Assembly (NCBI GenBank): GCA_019454045.1
Contig: SKCR01033431.1
Span: 36,819-100,818, forward strand
DNA from: Zanthoxylum bungeanum
Lineage: Eukaryota; Streptophyta; Magnoliopsida; Sapindales; Rutaceae
DNA length: 64,000 nt
Reading direction: 5' to 3'
Shown here: piece after piece, positions 23,398 through 34,524 of the stretch
How positions within the stretch are numbered: position 1 is the stretch's first letter
Layout: the number at the start of each line of letters is the position of its first letter
Notes under the pieces: generated by a model
Told to the model about the DNA's origin: nothing
Database searches by the model: none
What the model saw: the letters and a program-made list of their open reading frames with translations, nothing else
Made by a program: the position numbers and the translations under genes

Positions 23398-24313
23398 TCA
23401 AGCCTCAGCCTCATCGTCGTCCTCGCTGCCGTCCTCTGGAAAGTATGGATATCTAGGAATCTGATCCTCGCTCATTCCCTGATGTCGTTCCATTTGTTGA
23501 AGTAGTTGAGCAATGACATTGATGTGAGATTCCAACCGTTCTACGCGCTGTGTCAGGGAACGAGGCTGTGATGATCTCCGCGTGGGTCGGGGTTGCTATT
23601 GTGGCACTGCGAATGTTGAAGAGGAACTAGTCGGTGCTGGCTATTCTGCTTGAAGTTACTGTTTAATTCATATGGATAATGTAGTGGTGGGCTGCATCGT
23701 TTCTTCCATTAAGTCTACAGGCACCCTAGCCAATGTGTTGAGATTTGTGATTAAGCTACAATATAAAAGGCCAGTTTGTGCAGAGTGTGTTGCCCAAACA
23801 ATATTGCTGGATATCAGCCCACCTACGTCAATGGTATGTCCTTCAAGAAAAGAATACAGTAGAATCATTTGTTCCTTGGTCACATTAGTTATGTAGGTGC
23901 CAGACAAGAGTGTGCGTGTTAGGAAGTGGAACCATACCCGAACATCTGGTTTTAGGTATCTAGAACTCATCTTTAAATGTTCTCCACTACTACTCATGTC
24001 CTAGACGGCATTGGGGATGCAAAGTGTCTGTGTAAGATGGTTCATGTCAAGATGCCTAATGGTTGCCGTGTATTAATCTCCTTCCATGTTGGCAACCCAT
24101 AATATCGATTAATTGTTTACCTGTCAAATGAGACATGTTGTCTTCGAACCAAAACCTGATATGCCTGATGCTCATAAGCATTGGCGTAGAATTCTCTAAC
24201 CACGGGAATGTGTGCGAGGGAAGGCTGTCGGCAAAGTTTATGTCAATGACGGGCGGTGATAATTCTATCTATATGGGGAAACTGCCAGGGGTCAATGTCA
24301 AAATGCCTCTCAA
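23398..24313 (-). pseudogene. Athila 'putative plant transposon protein' ORF of D
   Basis: Located after pol, where Athila elements carry an envelope-position ORF. Minus-strand pieces match the domain annotated as putative plant transposon protein (Transposase_32 type, from memory): VVREFYANAYEHQAYQVL near 24165-24215, then the open piece 23997-23668 with SRYLKPDVRVWFHFL, TNVTKEQMILLYSFLEGHTI and LITNLNTLARV. The C-terminus is Ser/Arg-rich, then a short coiled-coil-like stretch (QRVERLESHINVIAQLLQQM) and an acidic end. At least one frameshift (near 24215) and several stops break it. Function in the family is unknown. E inserted at its upstream edge. Confidence 0.75.
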
Positions 24314-25533
24314 TGATAAGTGCACGAAAGTGTACTTAGAACACTGTTAACTCGGGTTTATTATCATATGTTTTAATCTTAATTAGATTCATTTTGTGCT
24401 TTGTTATTAGGAAGCAATTGAACAAGAAAAATAAAGCAATTACATGTGTTTCGGAGCCTATCGGACTTATCAGAAGCATCAGAGGTGCGCGAGAAAAGCG
24501 GAAAGCGGCAAGGACCTTACCATGCAGCAGGTGCCGCAGCGCCCACACATAAAATACACTCCAGCCAAACCTCCCGAGGATTGGACGCTACAGAGCCCAA
24601 AGACCAGCGTCACGACGCTCCAAAATACACCAAAACCCTGATTTAGATGTGTTTTATGCATATTATGACTCCGAGACTTTTCTATATAAACCCAACTTTG
24701 TCCAAAACTCTAAAAAGAGGAATAAAGAGGAGAACAACAGAGAGAATTAAGAGAGAAACACACAACAAAGAGCCATAAATATAAAATCAATAGAGGAAAA
24801 TGAAGAACTTCAAGGAAACCATGACGTCTCTCTGATCTATCAAGGTTGTATCTCTTTCTTCCATGGAGAACTAATCTCCTAGACAAAGCTAAGGATGAAC
24901 TCTTGTATTTGAATTTCTATGTTTATGTTGTTATTCTTAAAGTACCTTTTAATGTTTAATACAATTGATGGTTGTTGTACTTTATTATCTTCCGCTTTAT
25001 AATCCCGAAACTTGTTTTGCCAACTCACATATAGATCCAGTCATGCTTCTTCTATGTGTGATTCGTGAAACCAATTGTGATTGATAAAGTTGTTTTATGT
25101 GTTCGTCTTCTGCTGCAGTATTGCTTGGGGGTATATTGTCGATGTTAGATAGCTCGTAATGATAACTTTTGTGTGCTGTTAACATAGAGAAAATAATCAT
25201 TGATTACCTTAGAATTTAATAGGTGTAGAATTGAATATCTTCCAATTGTTGGTTTGGGATGTGAAACCTTCATTTGAGTAATAAAAACAATCAATAACTG
25301 AATATAGGAGTTTGATATAAGAGGAATTCCTGATGCTTTGTTGCTTTTCTCTGTTGATATTTCTAAGAATTTTTCTATATTTTTTATCTTAAATTGCCAA
25401 TCCAATATTTTCTTTAAATAAGTTATTGCTAAAAAATTTTGCTTAAATGAATTAGTTCCTTGTAACCATCTTTCTAAGGAATTGACACCCCAACTATACT
25501 GCGATAACCGCAAGTACTTTTTGGGCATAATCA
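24314..25533 (+). repeat. 5' LTR of element E
   Basis: 1220 bp, TGATAAGTGCACGAAAGTGTAC...GGGCATAATCA. The start contains a short hairpin (gtgcacgaaagtgtac), a feature shared with element G. The small frames at 24336-25534 are LTR sequence. Confidence 0.85.
24683..24690 (+). promoter_or_regulatory. TATA box in the E LTR
   Basis: TATATAAA followed by a purine-rich leader (agaggaataaagaggaga). Position and context fit the LTR promoter. Confidence 0.5.
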
Positions 25534-25538
25534 AAATT

Positions 25539-25556
25539 TGGCGCCGTTGCCGGGGA
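25539..25556 (+). promoter_or_regulatory. Primer-binding site of E, tRNA-Asp type
   Basis: TGGCGCCGTTGCCGGGGA, the complete site typical of plant Athila elements, five bases after the LTR end. It is the best preserved Gypsy primer site in the window. Confidence 0.85.
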
Positions 25557-25941
25557 GACGGTTTACAACTTAAAGGAGCAAGTTTGCTTAGTCACCAACA
25601 AAAGCGGTAACTTCGTTCCATATTTATTTATTTATTTGTTTATTTATTATTTGCTTATTTATTTTATTTATATTTCAATTTTAGTTTAGTTTTGATTATT
25701 AGTTTATTTTTTATTTATTTCATTAACTTTAATTCAGTTTTAATTTTAATTTTAAATTTTTTTATTTTTATTTTCAGTTTACTCTTTTGTTTCTGTTTTT
25801 AGAATTAGTTGTGTTTAAATCGTATGCCTATGGTGTAGAGATAGGTTTGGTAGATTTGTTAGGACCGAAGAAGAGAACTCTGACTCAAAGAGTTTTTTTG
25901 ACAATCTTTTTGCCACACCCTCCACCTCTAGCGTGCACAGC

Positions 25942-25963
25942 ATGAGTGAATACGAGAGACCAC
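25942..25963 (+). pseudogene. E gag, first codons
   Basis: ATG AGT GAA followed by four more codons and one base, then element F. The frame phase at the break matches exactly the gag frame that resumes at 28998 when F and one target copy are taken out, and the spacing from the LTR is like that of the gag ATG in element G (62062). Confidence 0.7.
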
Positions 25964-26619
25964 TGTGGGAACACAGAAACTGGACGACGCCGTTCCTAGG
26001 CTCGCGGCCTAGTTGGGAAGTACTAAATAACATGGAGTCGCCACCCGGTGGGAACCGGGACAAAGATTTAAGGCCGTACTCACCCCTCGCAAGGGAAGAC
26101 CTCAAACCGTTGGGTTCGGAATGGTCCCTTACTTATGTCACTTGTAATGAAAGGATTTATGTAATAATTTAATCAAGCTTAAATAACACTTATTTCCAAG
26201 AGTATCATGCTTCTAAATTCTCATATGCAAAATAAAACTTATGCACACATTTCACATATATCTCACATTTAAAATTGCATGCTTAACATATATCAAAATA
26301 GCAACAAACATACAACTTCATTTGCATATTACATTCAGGAAAACACAAGCACACATATTAACCATACAAGCACACATATGGGAACTTTTCCAAGTGGTAC
26401 GTGGAATTGTATCCCAAGTACAGACCGCACTACCGTCCATTCGGAATCGGCTACGGAATTTACGTCTGGGTTTCCATCCGATATACCGCAAGAAATAATA
26501 CTCAAATGTTATCATGACATAAGCATATGAATTGTAATACATTAACATATTTGTATTCATACATGTGGGGATAGCTACTAGGAAAACTATGCATGAAATC
26601 TAATGAAGAGGACTCAGTT

Positions 26620-26945
26620 CAGTGGGTGCGCGTTCGTGTAGCGTTCGTAAACGCGTTCGAACGGTAAACAGAAGGTTCGCGTTCGTATGGCGTTTGATAA
26701 CGCGTTCGAACAGAAATGAAACAGAATGCACTCGTTCGTATGGCATTTGTTAACGCGTTCGAACGGAAATGAAACAGAATACTCACGTTCGTGTGGCGTT
26801 TGTGAACGCGTTCGAACGGAAATGAAACAGAATGCTCACGTTCATATGGCGTTCATGAACGTGTTCGAACATAAATAAGACCTGATGCATGACAAGGCAA
26901 AATACCTGCGCGTTCGAGTTGCGTTCGTAAACGCGTTCGAACGGG
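26620..26945. repeat. Minisatellite with palindromic core in F
   Basis: Six imperfect units of about 52-72 bp, each with a cgcgttcgaacg-type core (26650, 26700, 26753, 26806, 26857, 26929 approx.) preceded by cgttcg-tatggcgtt. CGTTCGAACG is a perfect 10-bp palindrome. CpG-dense against an AT-rich surround. Related words recur at 28755-28800. Confidence 0.85.
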
Positions 26946-27069
26946 AACAGACCTGATGCATGAAATGGGACGCAATACATAAACGACAAAATAAAGGGGT
27001 GCGACGAAGTACTGCCATAAAGGTGGCCTTTTGGGGCTCTTGATTTCTCAAAGAGAGGACCTTTAGACC

Positions 27070-27445
27070 AACATATTAAGCCCATGCGCTCGACTGAATC
27101 ATGCATACATAGAATGAAAAGCAATAATATTAAACATAGTGTGCCCGATTGAACGTATCTTGTATCCAACCGAACACACATCAACCGACGCGACAAAGCA
27201 TCATGGTAAAGAGCTTTAGCCCCTCCCCATAGGGGATCTCACATCACACTTACTAAGCCCATGCGCTCGGTTGAGTCATGCATACGAAAATAAAGACAAT
27301 CATGTCAAACTCAATATGTCCGATTGAACGTATTTCGCATTCAACCGAACACACATCAATCGGTGCGGCAGAGCATCATGGTGAAGGATTTTAACCCTCC
27401 AATTAGGGAACCTTTCATCGCACTTACTAAGCCCATGCACTCGAT
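27070..27445. repeat. Tandem repeat of about 175 bp in F
   Basis: Two full copies and a third start, each beginning near 'aagcccatgcgctcg' (27080, 27254, 27429 approx.) and including 'cgattgaacgtat' and 'caaccgaacacacatcaa'. Confidence 0.8.
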
Positions 27446-28997
27446 CGTATCATACGGGAATAATGCAACATACCGAATTTAAAGGACAAGAAATACATAA
27501 ACCAAAGTAACACAAAACGAGAGAAGATGTCGTTTACTCAAGTGGTACGTGGAGTTGTGTCCCAAGTACAGACCGCACTACCGTCCATTCGGATTCGGCT
27601 ACGGAATTTACGTCTGGGTTTCCATCCTATATACCACAAGAGACGACATTCTTCCATTCATCCAATACCCACAACACACATCGTACACACAACAAATGCC
27701 ACAAATACAGAAAATATAATCAAAATAAATGACCAGAAATTAGATAAGAATAAGTGTGAAAGATACCCTCAGGTCTAACCTTTTAAGCTGTCTCTCGGAC
27801 TCGCGTTTCACGAAGATCGGAAGGGGGTGCAGCTCCGCAACTTTTCTGGTTCACCGGTTTGCCTCTTCCTTCGCTGTTTGGCCGCTCAAGCTACTGTTCC
27901 GACTCCGTTTTGCTGTTGTTTCCTCTGTGTCCTCTGCTTACTGTTTGTGGGCTGCTTTAGTGTTCTTGATGGACTGTTTTGTGTTTCTTTTTGGTGTGGT
28001 TTTGTGTGGTTATTTCAAAGCCTGTAAGTGTATTTTATGTTACTGTTTTAATGGATTTTAGGGACTGTTTTGGGAGTGATTTAGGCTGATGTGTTTGTGT
28101 GATTTTTGGTGAGGTATGGAGGTTGTTTTAGTGCTTGTCGTTTCGGTGATGTGAGGGGATTGGGTAATGGTTGGGGCTCTTTGTTCTCTTCTTTTTTTGT
28201 GTATATGTCAAGTGTTTTTCTTTTTTCTTAGGTGTGTATTCGAGAGAGTCTAGAGAAGGGATGGCTAGGTTAGTGCATGTTTATATAGAAGAGAGCTAGG
28301 GGTTGCCATTGTCTCACAAGGAAAGGATTTTGGTTTTCAATTAGGATTTCCAAGAAAGGCATACACAAGATTGAGGGGGGACAAAATATTTTAGATTAGG
28401 AAGTTGTAATATTTAATTTGTGTTGGTTTAGGAATACAAATATTTTAGATTGGTAATTATCTTATTAGATTAGGAAGTCAAATATATGTTTGGCTTTAAT
28501 TGGTTAGGATTAATTTTAATTAGGTATATCTTCTTTTTAGTTTTAGTATAATAGATTCAATTTATTTATATTAGGCATGATTTTAGTTTAAGTTTGGTAA
28601 ATGTTTTATTTAATTGGTAAATGGTTTAAATATTTTATTTAATGTTTAATGTTTAAATTAATATTTATTTATTTAATTTGGGATGTGTTTTATGGGCTTT
28701 GGGGGGCTAAATGGGCTGGGGTGTGAGGCTAGCAGCAAAACCAGAATTACCGACACCGTTCGAACGCTTACTCGAACGCGGCACGAACGTCCGCAATCTG
28801 CCTGAGGTTCAAACGAAGTAACGAACGCAGCACCAACGAAGACAATGAACTTGTGGAATGAACTTGATGACATACTTATTCCGAATTTCCCCTTCCGACC
28901 TCCGTTTCCCGCAATATCCTTAGCTAAAAGAAGGTAGTGCCTCCAATTGAGACTCATCATCAGGTTTCACATGCGAGAATGCAGTGCCTACAACCAC

Positions 28998-30174
28998 CCG
29001 TGAGGACTCTTGAAGAGTACCTCCACCCAACTCGCATATCTAAACCTTCGTACATCATATTTCCTCATAATGCACCACACATAGATTTTAAACCCGGGAT
29101 GATACAATATCTCTCAACCTTCCATGATTTGGAGAATGAGAACCCTTATGTGCACATTAGGGAGTTTGAAGAGGTCGTAGCAACCTTCCATGACCGATTT
29201 GGAACTATCGACACAATTAGACTTAAGTTCTTCCTCTTTATCCTTAAGGATAGAGCTAAGAGCCGGTTGTACGCTTTAAGACCTAGGTCAATAGGATCAT
29301 GGGGCAAGATGACACATGTATTCTTTAATGAATATTTCCCACATCAAAAGACAAATGCCTGGAAAAGATAAATCTCCACCTTCTCCCAGAGAGACAGTGA
29401 AACCCTTTATCAAACGTGGGAGAGGTATAAAGAGATGTTAGCTAGTTTCCCTCACCATGGATATGAGAGTTGGCGCTTAGTAAGTTATTTTTATGATGGT
29501 ATAACCCCTAGAGGGTGCCAGTTTGTTAAGACTATGTGTAATGGTGAGTTTATACTGAAAGACTCTTATGAGGCATTCGAGTACTTAGATGACCTAGCTG
29601 AAAAATCTCATACTTGAACTGGACCTAATGCCATAGATAGCACTGATAGGACACACCTCACTTCCTCTAACAGAGGCATATACCACTTTAGGGAAGATGA
29701 TAGTCTTAGAGCACAAGTTGAGCTATTAACCAGAGAGATAGGAGCCCTAAAGGCCAAGGATAGCAAGACTATACATTCAGTCGCCCACCTAGAACCCCAA
29801 AAGTGTCCAGTATATGGTGAGATGAGGGGAACATATGAGGAACAATGCAATGAATTAGGGATGTACAAAAATCCTTATACACACTATTCAGATACCTATA
29901 ATCCTAGTTGGAGGAACCATCCCAATATGAGTTGGAGGCAGGAGTCTCAGCAGCCGAGTCAGACACCACCACCTAGAGGTTATAGTGCTCCCCAGTATGA
30001 CACATCTGCCGCCCCTAGAAATGCTTTAGAAGACAGTATGCATGCATTTATAGAGACCCAAAGTAAAAATAATCAAAGGTTTGAGTCGTTGATAACTTAG
30101 GTTGCGGAAGACAATAAGGAGATTAAGAGTCAAATCTCTAAGTTGACTAATGTCCTGAGTGTGCAAGAACAATG
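28998..30174 (+). pseudogene. E gag, main part (Athila type)
   Basis: One frame runs through with only four stops (29369-29371 TAA, 29615-29617 TGA, 30098-30100 TAG, 30172-30174 TGA) and no frameshift seen. It contains the Retrotrans_gag core: GMIQYLSTFHDLENENPYVH, FILKDRAKSRL, SIGSWGKMTHVFFNEYFP, ETLYQTWERYKEML and PHHGYESWRLVSYFYDGI. A Cys-rich knuckle is degenerate (PQKCPVYGEM). The tail is Pro/Gln-rich with YNPSWRNHPNMSW, typical of Athila gags. Role in the family: capsid and RNA packaging. It ends in D-derived sequence before any protease. Confidence 0.88.
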
Positions 30175-30303
30175 AAATTCCCATCTCAAACCCAACCTAA
30201 TCCACAAAGGCAGCACATGGCATTGGTTGATCATGAGGCATCCAATGTAAAATATGTTAATGTATATTTACTAGGAGTGGTAAGGAGGTACGGAGACAAG
30301 ACA

Positions 30304-30472
30304 CGAACCAAAACCTGATACGTCTGATGCTCGTAAGAATTGGCGTATAATTCTCTAACCACAGAAATGCATACGAGGGAAGGTTATCGGTAAAGTTTAT
30401 GTCAATGATGGGCGGTGATAATTCTATCTATCTGGGGAAACTCCCCGGGGTCAATGTGAAAATGCCTCTCAA
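30304..30472. repeat. Duplicated D segment in front of the E 3' LTR
   Basis: Matches 24143-24313 (end of the D transposon-protein ORF) closely, including 'gtcaatgacgggcggtgataatt'-like sequence and the final CTCAA. It therefore duplicates the left flank of E at its right end. Between 30175 and 30303 only decayed gag/protease-linker sequence is present. Confidence 0.85.
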
Positions 30473-30928
30473 AGATAAGTGCACGAAAGTGTACTTAGAA
30501 CACTGCTGTCATATGTTTTAATCTTAATTAGAGTCATTTTGTGCTTTGTTATTAGGAAGCAATGGAACAAGAAGAATAAAGCAATTATATGTGTTTAGGA
30601 GCCTATCAGACGCATCAGAAGCATCAGACGCGCGCGGGAAAAGTAGAAAACGGCAAGGACAACAATATGAAGCAGGCATCGGGGCGCCCACATAAAAAAT
30701 AAGAGTTTGATACAAGAGGAATTCATGATTCATTGTTGTTTTTCTCTGCTGATATTTCTAAGAATTTATCTATAGTTTTAATCTTAAATTTCCAATCCAA
30801 TCTTTTCTTTAAATAAGTTATTGCTAAACGTTTTTGCTTAAGTGAATTAGTTCCTTGTAACCATCTCTCTGAGGAATCGACACCCCAACTATACTACGAT
30901 AACCGCAAGTACTTTTTGGGTGTAATCA
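30473..30928 (+). repeat. 3' LTR of element E, internally deleted
   Basis: Begins AGATAAGTGCACGAAAG (TG mutated to AG), follows the 5' LTR to the 'gcgcccacataaaa' region, jumps over roughly 760 bp to 'gagtttgatac', and ends GGTGTAATCA. Directly joined to D LTR sequence at 30929. Confidence 0.85.
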
Positions 30929-31680
30929 CCGGCCATATAGGCGGTAATCCAATCTATTATATAAATCGACCATATAGATGGTAACATAGTTTGCCATTTA
31001 TTAATCCGAATTATTAGATCATAATTCATATATTATAATATAAGTGAGATTAACCTAAATTATCATATTAAAGGCTTCACCATTTACCCATCGAAAATAA
31101 ATTAGCTAGACATAAAGAAAATAAAAGCACACAAACTATTATTACTAAAAATTAAAAATACATAATTTAAATACAGAAAATAAATACAAACAAGATACAA
31201 TCCTTAATCCCTTAAGAATGAACCAAAGAGAGTATGAAAATTCAAATGAGATCAACTTCTATTTATAGGTAAAAATCTGGTCTCGGCGTCGCGACACGAA
31301 ACGTCTTGCGTGTCGTGATGCGTTGCTTCTTTACACGTGTCACACAGTATTGATTGGGCATCGTGACACGTAGAGTCTTTGGCATCACGACATGATGCAC
31401 AATGGATATCGCGTGTCGGTAGATCTGCTTTCGGTGCTGATGTTGACAATGTGGCGACGCGTAGGATGTCGCACGTCGCAACGCGAGTAATGAAAATCCA
31501 ATTTTTCCCTTTTTAATCTGTTTTTCAACATTTTAGCCCCAAGTTGATTTCATTGAGTCCCGATATTTTATTTATCTGTAAAATAAACAAAAAACAAATC
31601 AAAACATTCATGAAACTCGAGAAACTCATAAAATATTAAGTTAATGGTGAGATAAATATTGATATATTTTCCGCTCATCA
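30929..31680 (-). repeat. 5' LTR of element D, truncated
   Basis: 752 bp equivalent to 21481-22229 of the left LTR; the other ~860 bp is missing at the junction with E. Ends CCGCTCATCA at 31680. Contains the same TATA-like motif (minus TATAAATAGAAG, near 31257-31268) and CG-rich words as the left LTR. Confidence 0.85.
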
Positions 31681-32140
31681 TCTGCCTATGGGGAGAAGAA
31701 ACAAGTAATCACTTTCTCTGAGGAGGAACTCTCGATGGAAGGAAGAAACCACAATTGCCCACTATTCATCAAAGTAGAAGTTAATGGTAAAAGAACCTTA
31801 TGTGTAATGGTAGATGACAGATCCTCTATTAATGTCTGCCCATTAAAGATTTTACCCAGACTAGGCATCCGAGTGGAAGAGATGATCTCTTTCGATTTGA
31901 GAATCAAGGCCTATGACGATAATAAGCGGGGAGTAAAGAGTACTTTGAATAGCATGGTCAATGTCGGCCCAATTGAAGAAGGAGTTGAATTCACAGTGAT
32001 AAACATCTCAGCTACTTTTTCTTTGCTTCTAGGAAGGCCATAGTTCCACAAACTTGGAGGGGCGCCATCCACATGATGTTAAATTAGTGTATTTACACAT
32101 ATACTAAGAAAGAATGCTTACATTTTATTGAAATAATGTT
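31681..32140 (+). pseudogene. C protease (Ogre/Tat type)
   Basis: The gag-protease reading of element C resumes right after D. The frame ITFSEEELSMEGRNHN leads to the aspartic protease segment. The active-site triad region reads VDDRSSINVCPL, where relatives have VDDGSSxN, so the conserved Gly is Arg. The flap and end follow: IKAYDDNKRGVKST and FSLLLGRP, then a TAG in place of Trp and FHKLGGAPST, the usual protease C-terminus. The open part is 102 codons (31735-32043). It would cut the gag-pol precursor. RT is expected next but is absent. Confidence 0.85.
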
Positions 32141-33050
32141 CAAAATTGCATTCATAGAATATATAATTATAACTAAAAGAGGACAAATAAGAATAAGCAT
32201 GCATTGATCAATGCAAGGTTAAAAAAAAAGGAAAAAAAATATTTGTTAGCTCGTTGGGTTGAAAATCTGAAAGGGCAGTTCGAGATAAAGTTAGAGCAGC
32301 CCGCTAGCTTGGAAATCCGAAAAGATGATCTAGGTAAACTTTATAGCATGATTGCAAGAGTAAAGGGTTCCCTAGAAATTTGTCGATGGTCATTTGTCTA
32401 ATCCCATCCGAAGCCCAGACCGTAACCACAACATATACCATATATGTATCAAGCCAGAAGAAATATCCCGACAATGCCTCCCACATGACGAGAAAAGGCT
32501 TTAGAGAATAATGTTCTTGTTAAAAGTGTGAAGTAGCCTAAATAGGCTAGAGGGAGTAACCACACGCGGTCATATGTAAAATGAAAACTTATAAGGCATT
32601 GATTTTGCAATTGTGTAATGCATTGGAAAACGAATAAAGGAAATGACATTTTATCATGAATAGTCAATGAGTCTCTAAAGGTTTCGACACATGGAATGAA
32701 AAATTGGAAGATTCTCCCTTATTGACTCAATCTTGCTCGGGTTTGAGTTTAGACTCTCGTAATGCACCTCAATATTATAATCTCTTTGGACGAATCTCCC
32801 CTTATGCGGTCTGCACGTGAAAAATCGCTAGCTTGGAATATCATATCACCAATGCAACTCCTTAAGTTTTCCCTTTGGCTCCCAAAAAGTGGAAACGTAA
32901 AAAGACGTTAGCAAATCATGCATACATACATACACACAAACATACAAATGACATTTAATTTGTAGGAAATTAAAGAAAGAATAAAGACTTCAAAGGAATA
33001 GGGTTTCCATAGTCAAAATACTAGGGGCGAAGCCCGCCTAAAAGAGACTA
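32141..33050 (+). other. C region after protease, no pol recognised
   Basis: About 0.9 kb where RT, RNase H and integrase should begin. Only a Lys-rich 65-codon frame (32204-32401) without domains is seen. Interpreted as the scar of a large pol deletion leading to the 3' UTR. Confidence 0.5.
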
Positions 33051-33084
33051 TTGAGGGCGAACCCCATTTACAAAAGGATACGGA

Positions 33085-33590
33085 CCCGAGTACCAAATCT
33101 CAGTTCAATCGATTTAAACATCAGGGGCTTGAACGCCCATTCTCATTTCAACCAATCGAAGTCTCGGAGGTCCGAGTGCCTATTCTCAGTTCAGCCAATC
33201 AAAATGTCGAGGGCCCAAGTGCCCATTCTCAGTTCAATCGATCCAAGCGTTAAGGGCTCGAGTTCCTATTCTTAGTTCAATCGATCAAGCATCGGGGGCT
33301 CGAGTGCACATTCTACGCCTAACTGATCAAAATATCGGGGCCCCAAGTGCCTATTTTCAGTGCAATTGATCGAAGCATCGGGTGCCCAAGTTCTCATTCT
33401 CAGTTCAACATATCAAAGAATCGGGCGTCTATTCTCAGTTCAACCGATCGAAGTGTCGAGGGCTCGAGTGCCTATTCACAGTTCAACTGATCAAAGCATC
33501 AGGGGTCTAAGTGCCCATTCTTAGTTCATCCAATCGAAGCATCGTGGGCCCGAATACCTATCTTCATTTTCACACCGATCGAGGAATCAA
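33085..33590. repeat. Minisatellite in the 3' UTR of C
   Basis: About ten imperfect 45-52-bp units built on 'ttctcagttcaaccgatcg', 'aagcatcggggg' and 'ctcgagtgcc'. Such arrays just before the 3' LTR are known in Ogre/Tat elements. Frames within it are repeat artefacts. Confidence 0.85.
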
Positions 33591-33726
33591 AAAACTCGAG
33601 GGTACATCAACCAACATATATCCATCAACATAAGCAGGTAAGTCCAGCGACGCATGGCGATACAGGTAAGTAAAAATACATGACTTTGATAGGCATGTCA
33701 TTGTCACACATTGCATAAGCCTATCA

Positions 33727-33739
33727 AAGTAGGGGCAAC
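33727..33739 (+). promoter_or_regulatory. Polypurine tract of element C
   Basis: AAAGTAGGGGCAAC-type purine run directly before TGTAGGCATT. Confidence 0.7.
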
Positions 33740-34524
33740 TGTAGGCATTATATTTTTTAATGGCCTGATGATAAGTCTCCTTATAAAAACACACCTGAAA
33801 AGTTTAAGAAAGTTGTAAGGTTCAATTGTTGGGAGGGAAAGAAACCCTAACAAAGTCCAAAAGAATCCGCCAAATCGAGGATGGAAGTCATCTACATCTG
33901 GTTGGATTTACAAACCAATCCCGGCCGAATGTCATATATGTCTAGTCAGGCATCACCATCAACTCTGTTCAGACATCACCATCAACTCAGAAAAGATATA
34001 ATCTATGTACGACTGGATATATATTGATTTCCAATTTTGCAAACAAATTCACTTTACATCTTTGGTCGATTTCTATAAAAGCAAAACATGTTCCTTAATA
34101 AGCAGATTCTTTCCCTAGTAACCACAATCCTAAGGACTATAAAAATAGAACCATAACATACAAACATGAGAGAGTACTTTTTGAGAAGACGTGGAAAAAA
34201 TCATAAAATAGTAAACCTTAGTTTCCTAACTCTAGCAGGAGATTCAACAACTAACCTAGACTTGCAGCAGCATTTTTGGAGCTAACTTACGCTTAAGGTA
34301 CGACTTGAGGGCCCTAAAACCTTAAACTTTGCATATGTTTCCAAATTTCTTGACGCCACATATCCGTCCAAGCATCCTCTATGTCTGGCCGGCCATGCAC
34401 TCATCACATAATAAATTCGGCTGTATAAACTGGCTACATCCAGCTGCGTGCACTTGCTTCCTTGTGGTATATTTGATGGAAACCCAGACGTTAATTCCAT
34501 AGCCGACTCTGAATAGACGGTAAT
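33740..34524 (+). repeat. 3' LTR of element C, first half
   Basis: TGTAGGCATTATATTTT start. Follows the 5' LTR (16741-17530) closely, including the gtccgg-type words and TATAAAAATAG near 34138. Interrupted by H at the target GTAAT (34520-34524). Confidence 0.88.

Larger units (their letters stand above)
25964..28992 (-). mobile_element. Solo LTR related to element C (element F)
   Basis: 3029 bp. Minus strand starts TGTAGGCACTGC, like the C LTR start TGTAGGCATT, and ends TGTGTTCCCACA. Target copies ACCAC lie at 25959-25963 and 28993-28997. It shares with the C LTR the segment around 'cggctacggaatttacgtctgg' and the 'ggtggcgact' block near its end. No gag or pol inside, so internal sequence was lost by LTR-LTR recombination. 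It is twice the C LTR length because of internal repeats: palindromic minisatellite, a roughly 175-bp tandem block, and a 115-bp segment present at 26390-26500 and 27537-27650. Frames at 27527-28061 have no domains. Confidence 0.85.
24314..30928 (+). mobile_element. Athila-type element, truncated after gag (element E), host of solo LTR F
   Basis: Plus strand. 5' LTR 24314-25533, PBS 25539-25556, gag start 25942, solo LTR F in gag, gag remainder to about 30174, then a break at about 30304 into D-like sequence and a shortened 3' LTR 30473-30928. No protease or pol. Both E LTRs are preceded by the same D sequence ending CTCAA, which is unexpected for a simple insertion and points to recombination between copies. 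Confidence 0.8.
20621..31680 (-). mobile_element. Athila-type Ty3/Gypsy element, rearranged (element D), host of E
   Basis: Minus strand. The left (3') LTR is 20621-22229, followed by a 3' UTR and a transposon-protein ORF (24313-23398). The right (5') LTR survives only as 30929-31680. Target copies TCTGT (20616-20620) and TCTGC (31681-31685) flank the whole, and element C gag/protease lies on both sides. Gag, protease, RT and integrase of D are missing: E (24314-30928) directly abuts the truncated 5' LTR. LTR ends match those of H (TGATGAGCGGAAAATATATC), so D and H are one family. Confidence 0.85.

Noticed and set aside
24444..24661. Three overlapping frames in the E LTR
   Set aside because: LTR sequence; the right E LTR has deletions and does not keep them.
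25539..25556. tRNA gene fragment
   Set aside because: Matches only the 3' end of a tRNA and sits at the exact PBS position; no cloverleaf.
26620..26945. CRISPR-like array
   Set aside because: Units touch without distinct spacers, the context is a plant LTR, no cas genes.
27756..28061. 101-codon Cys/Leu/Phe-rich frame that looks membrane-like
   Set aside because: Low-complexity T-rich LTR sequence in F; no start context or homologous wording.
33085..33590. CRISPR or coding repeat protein
   Set aside because: Imperfect tandem units with stops in all frames; typical 3' UTR minisatellite of Ogre/Tat elements.
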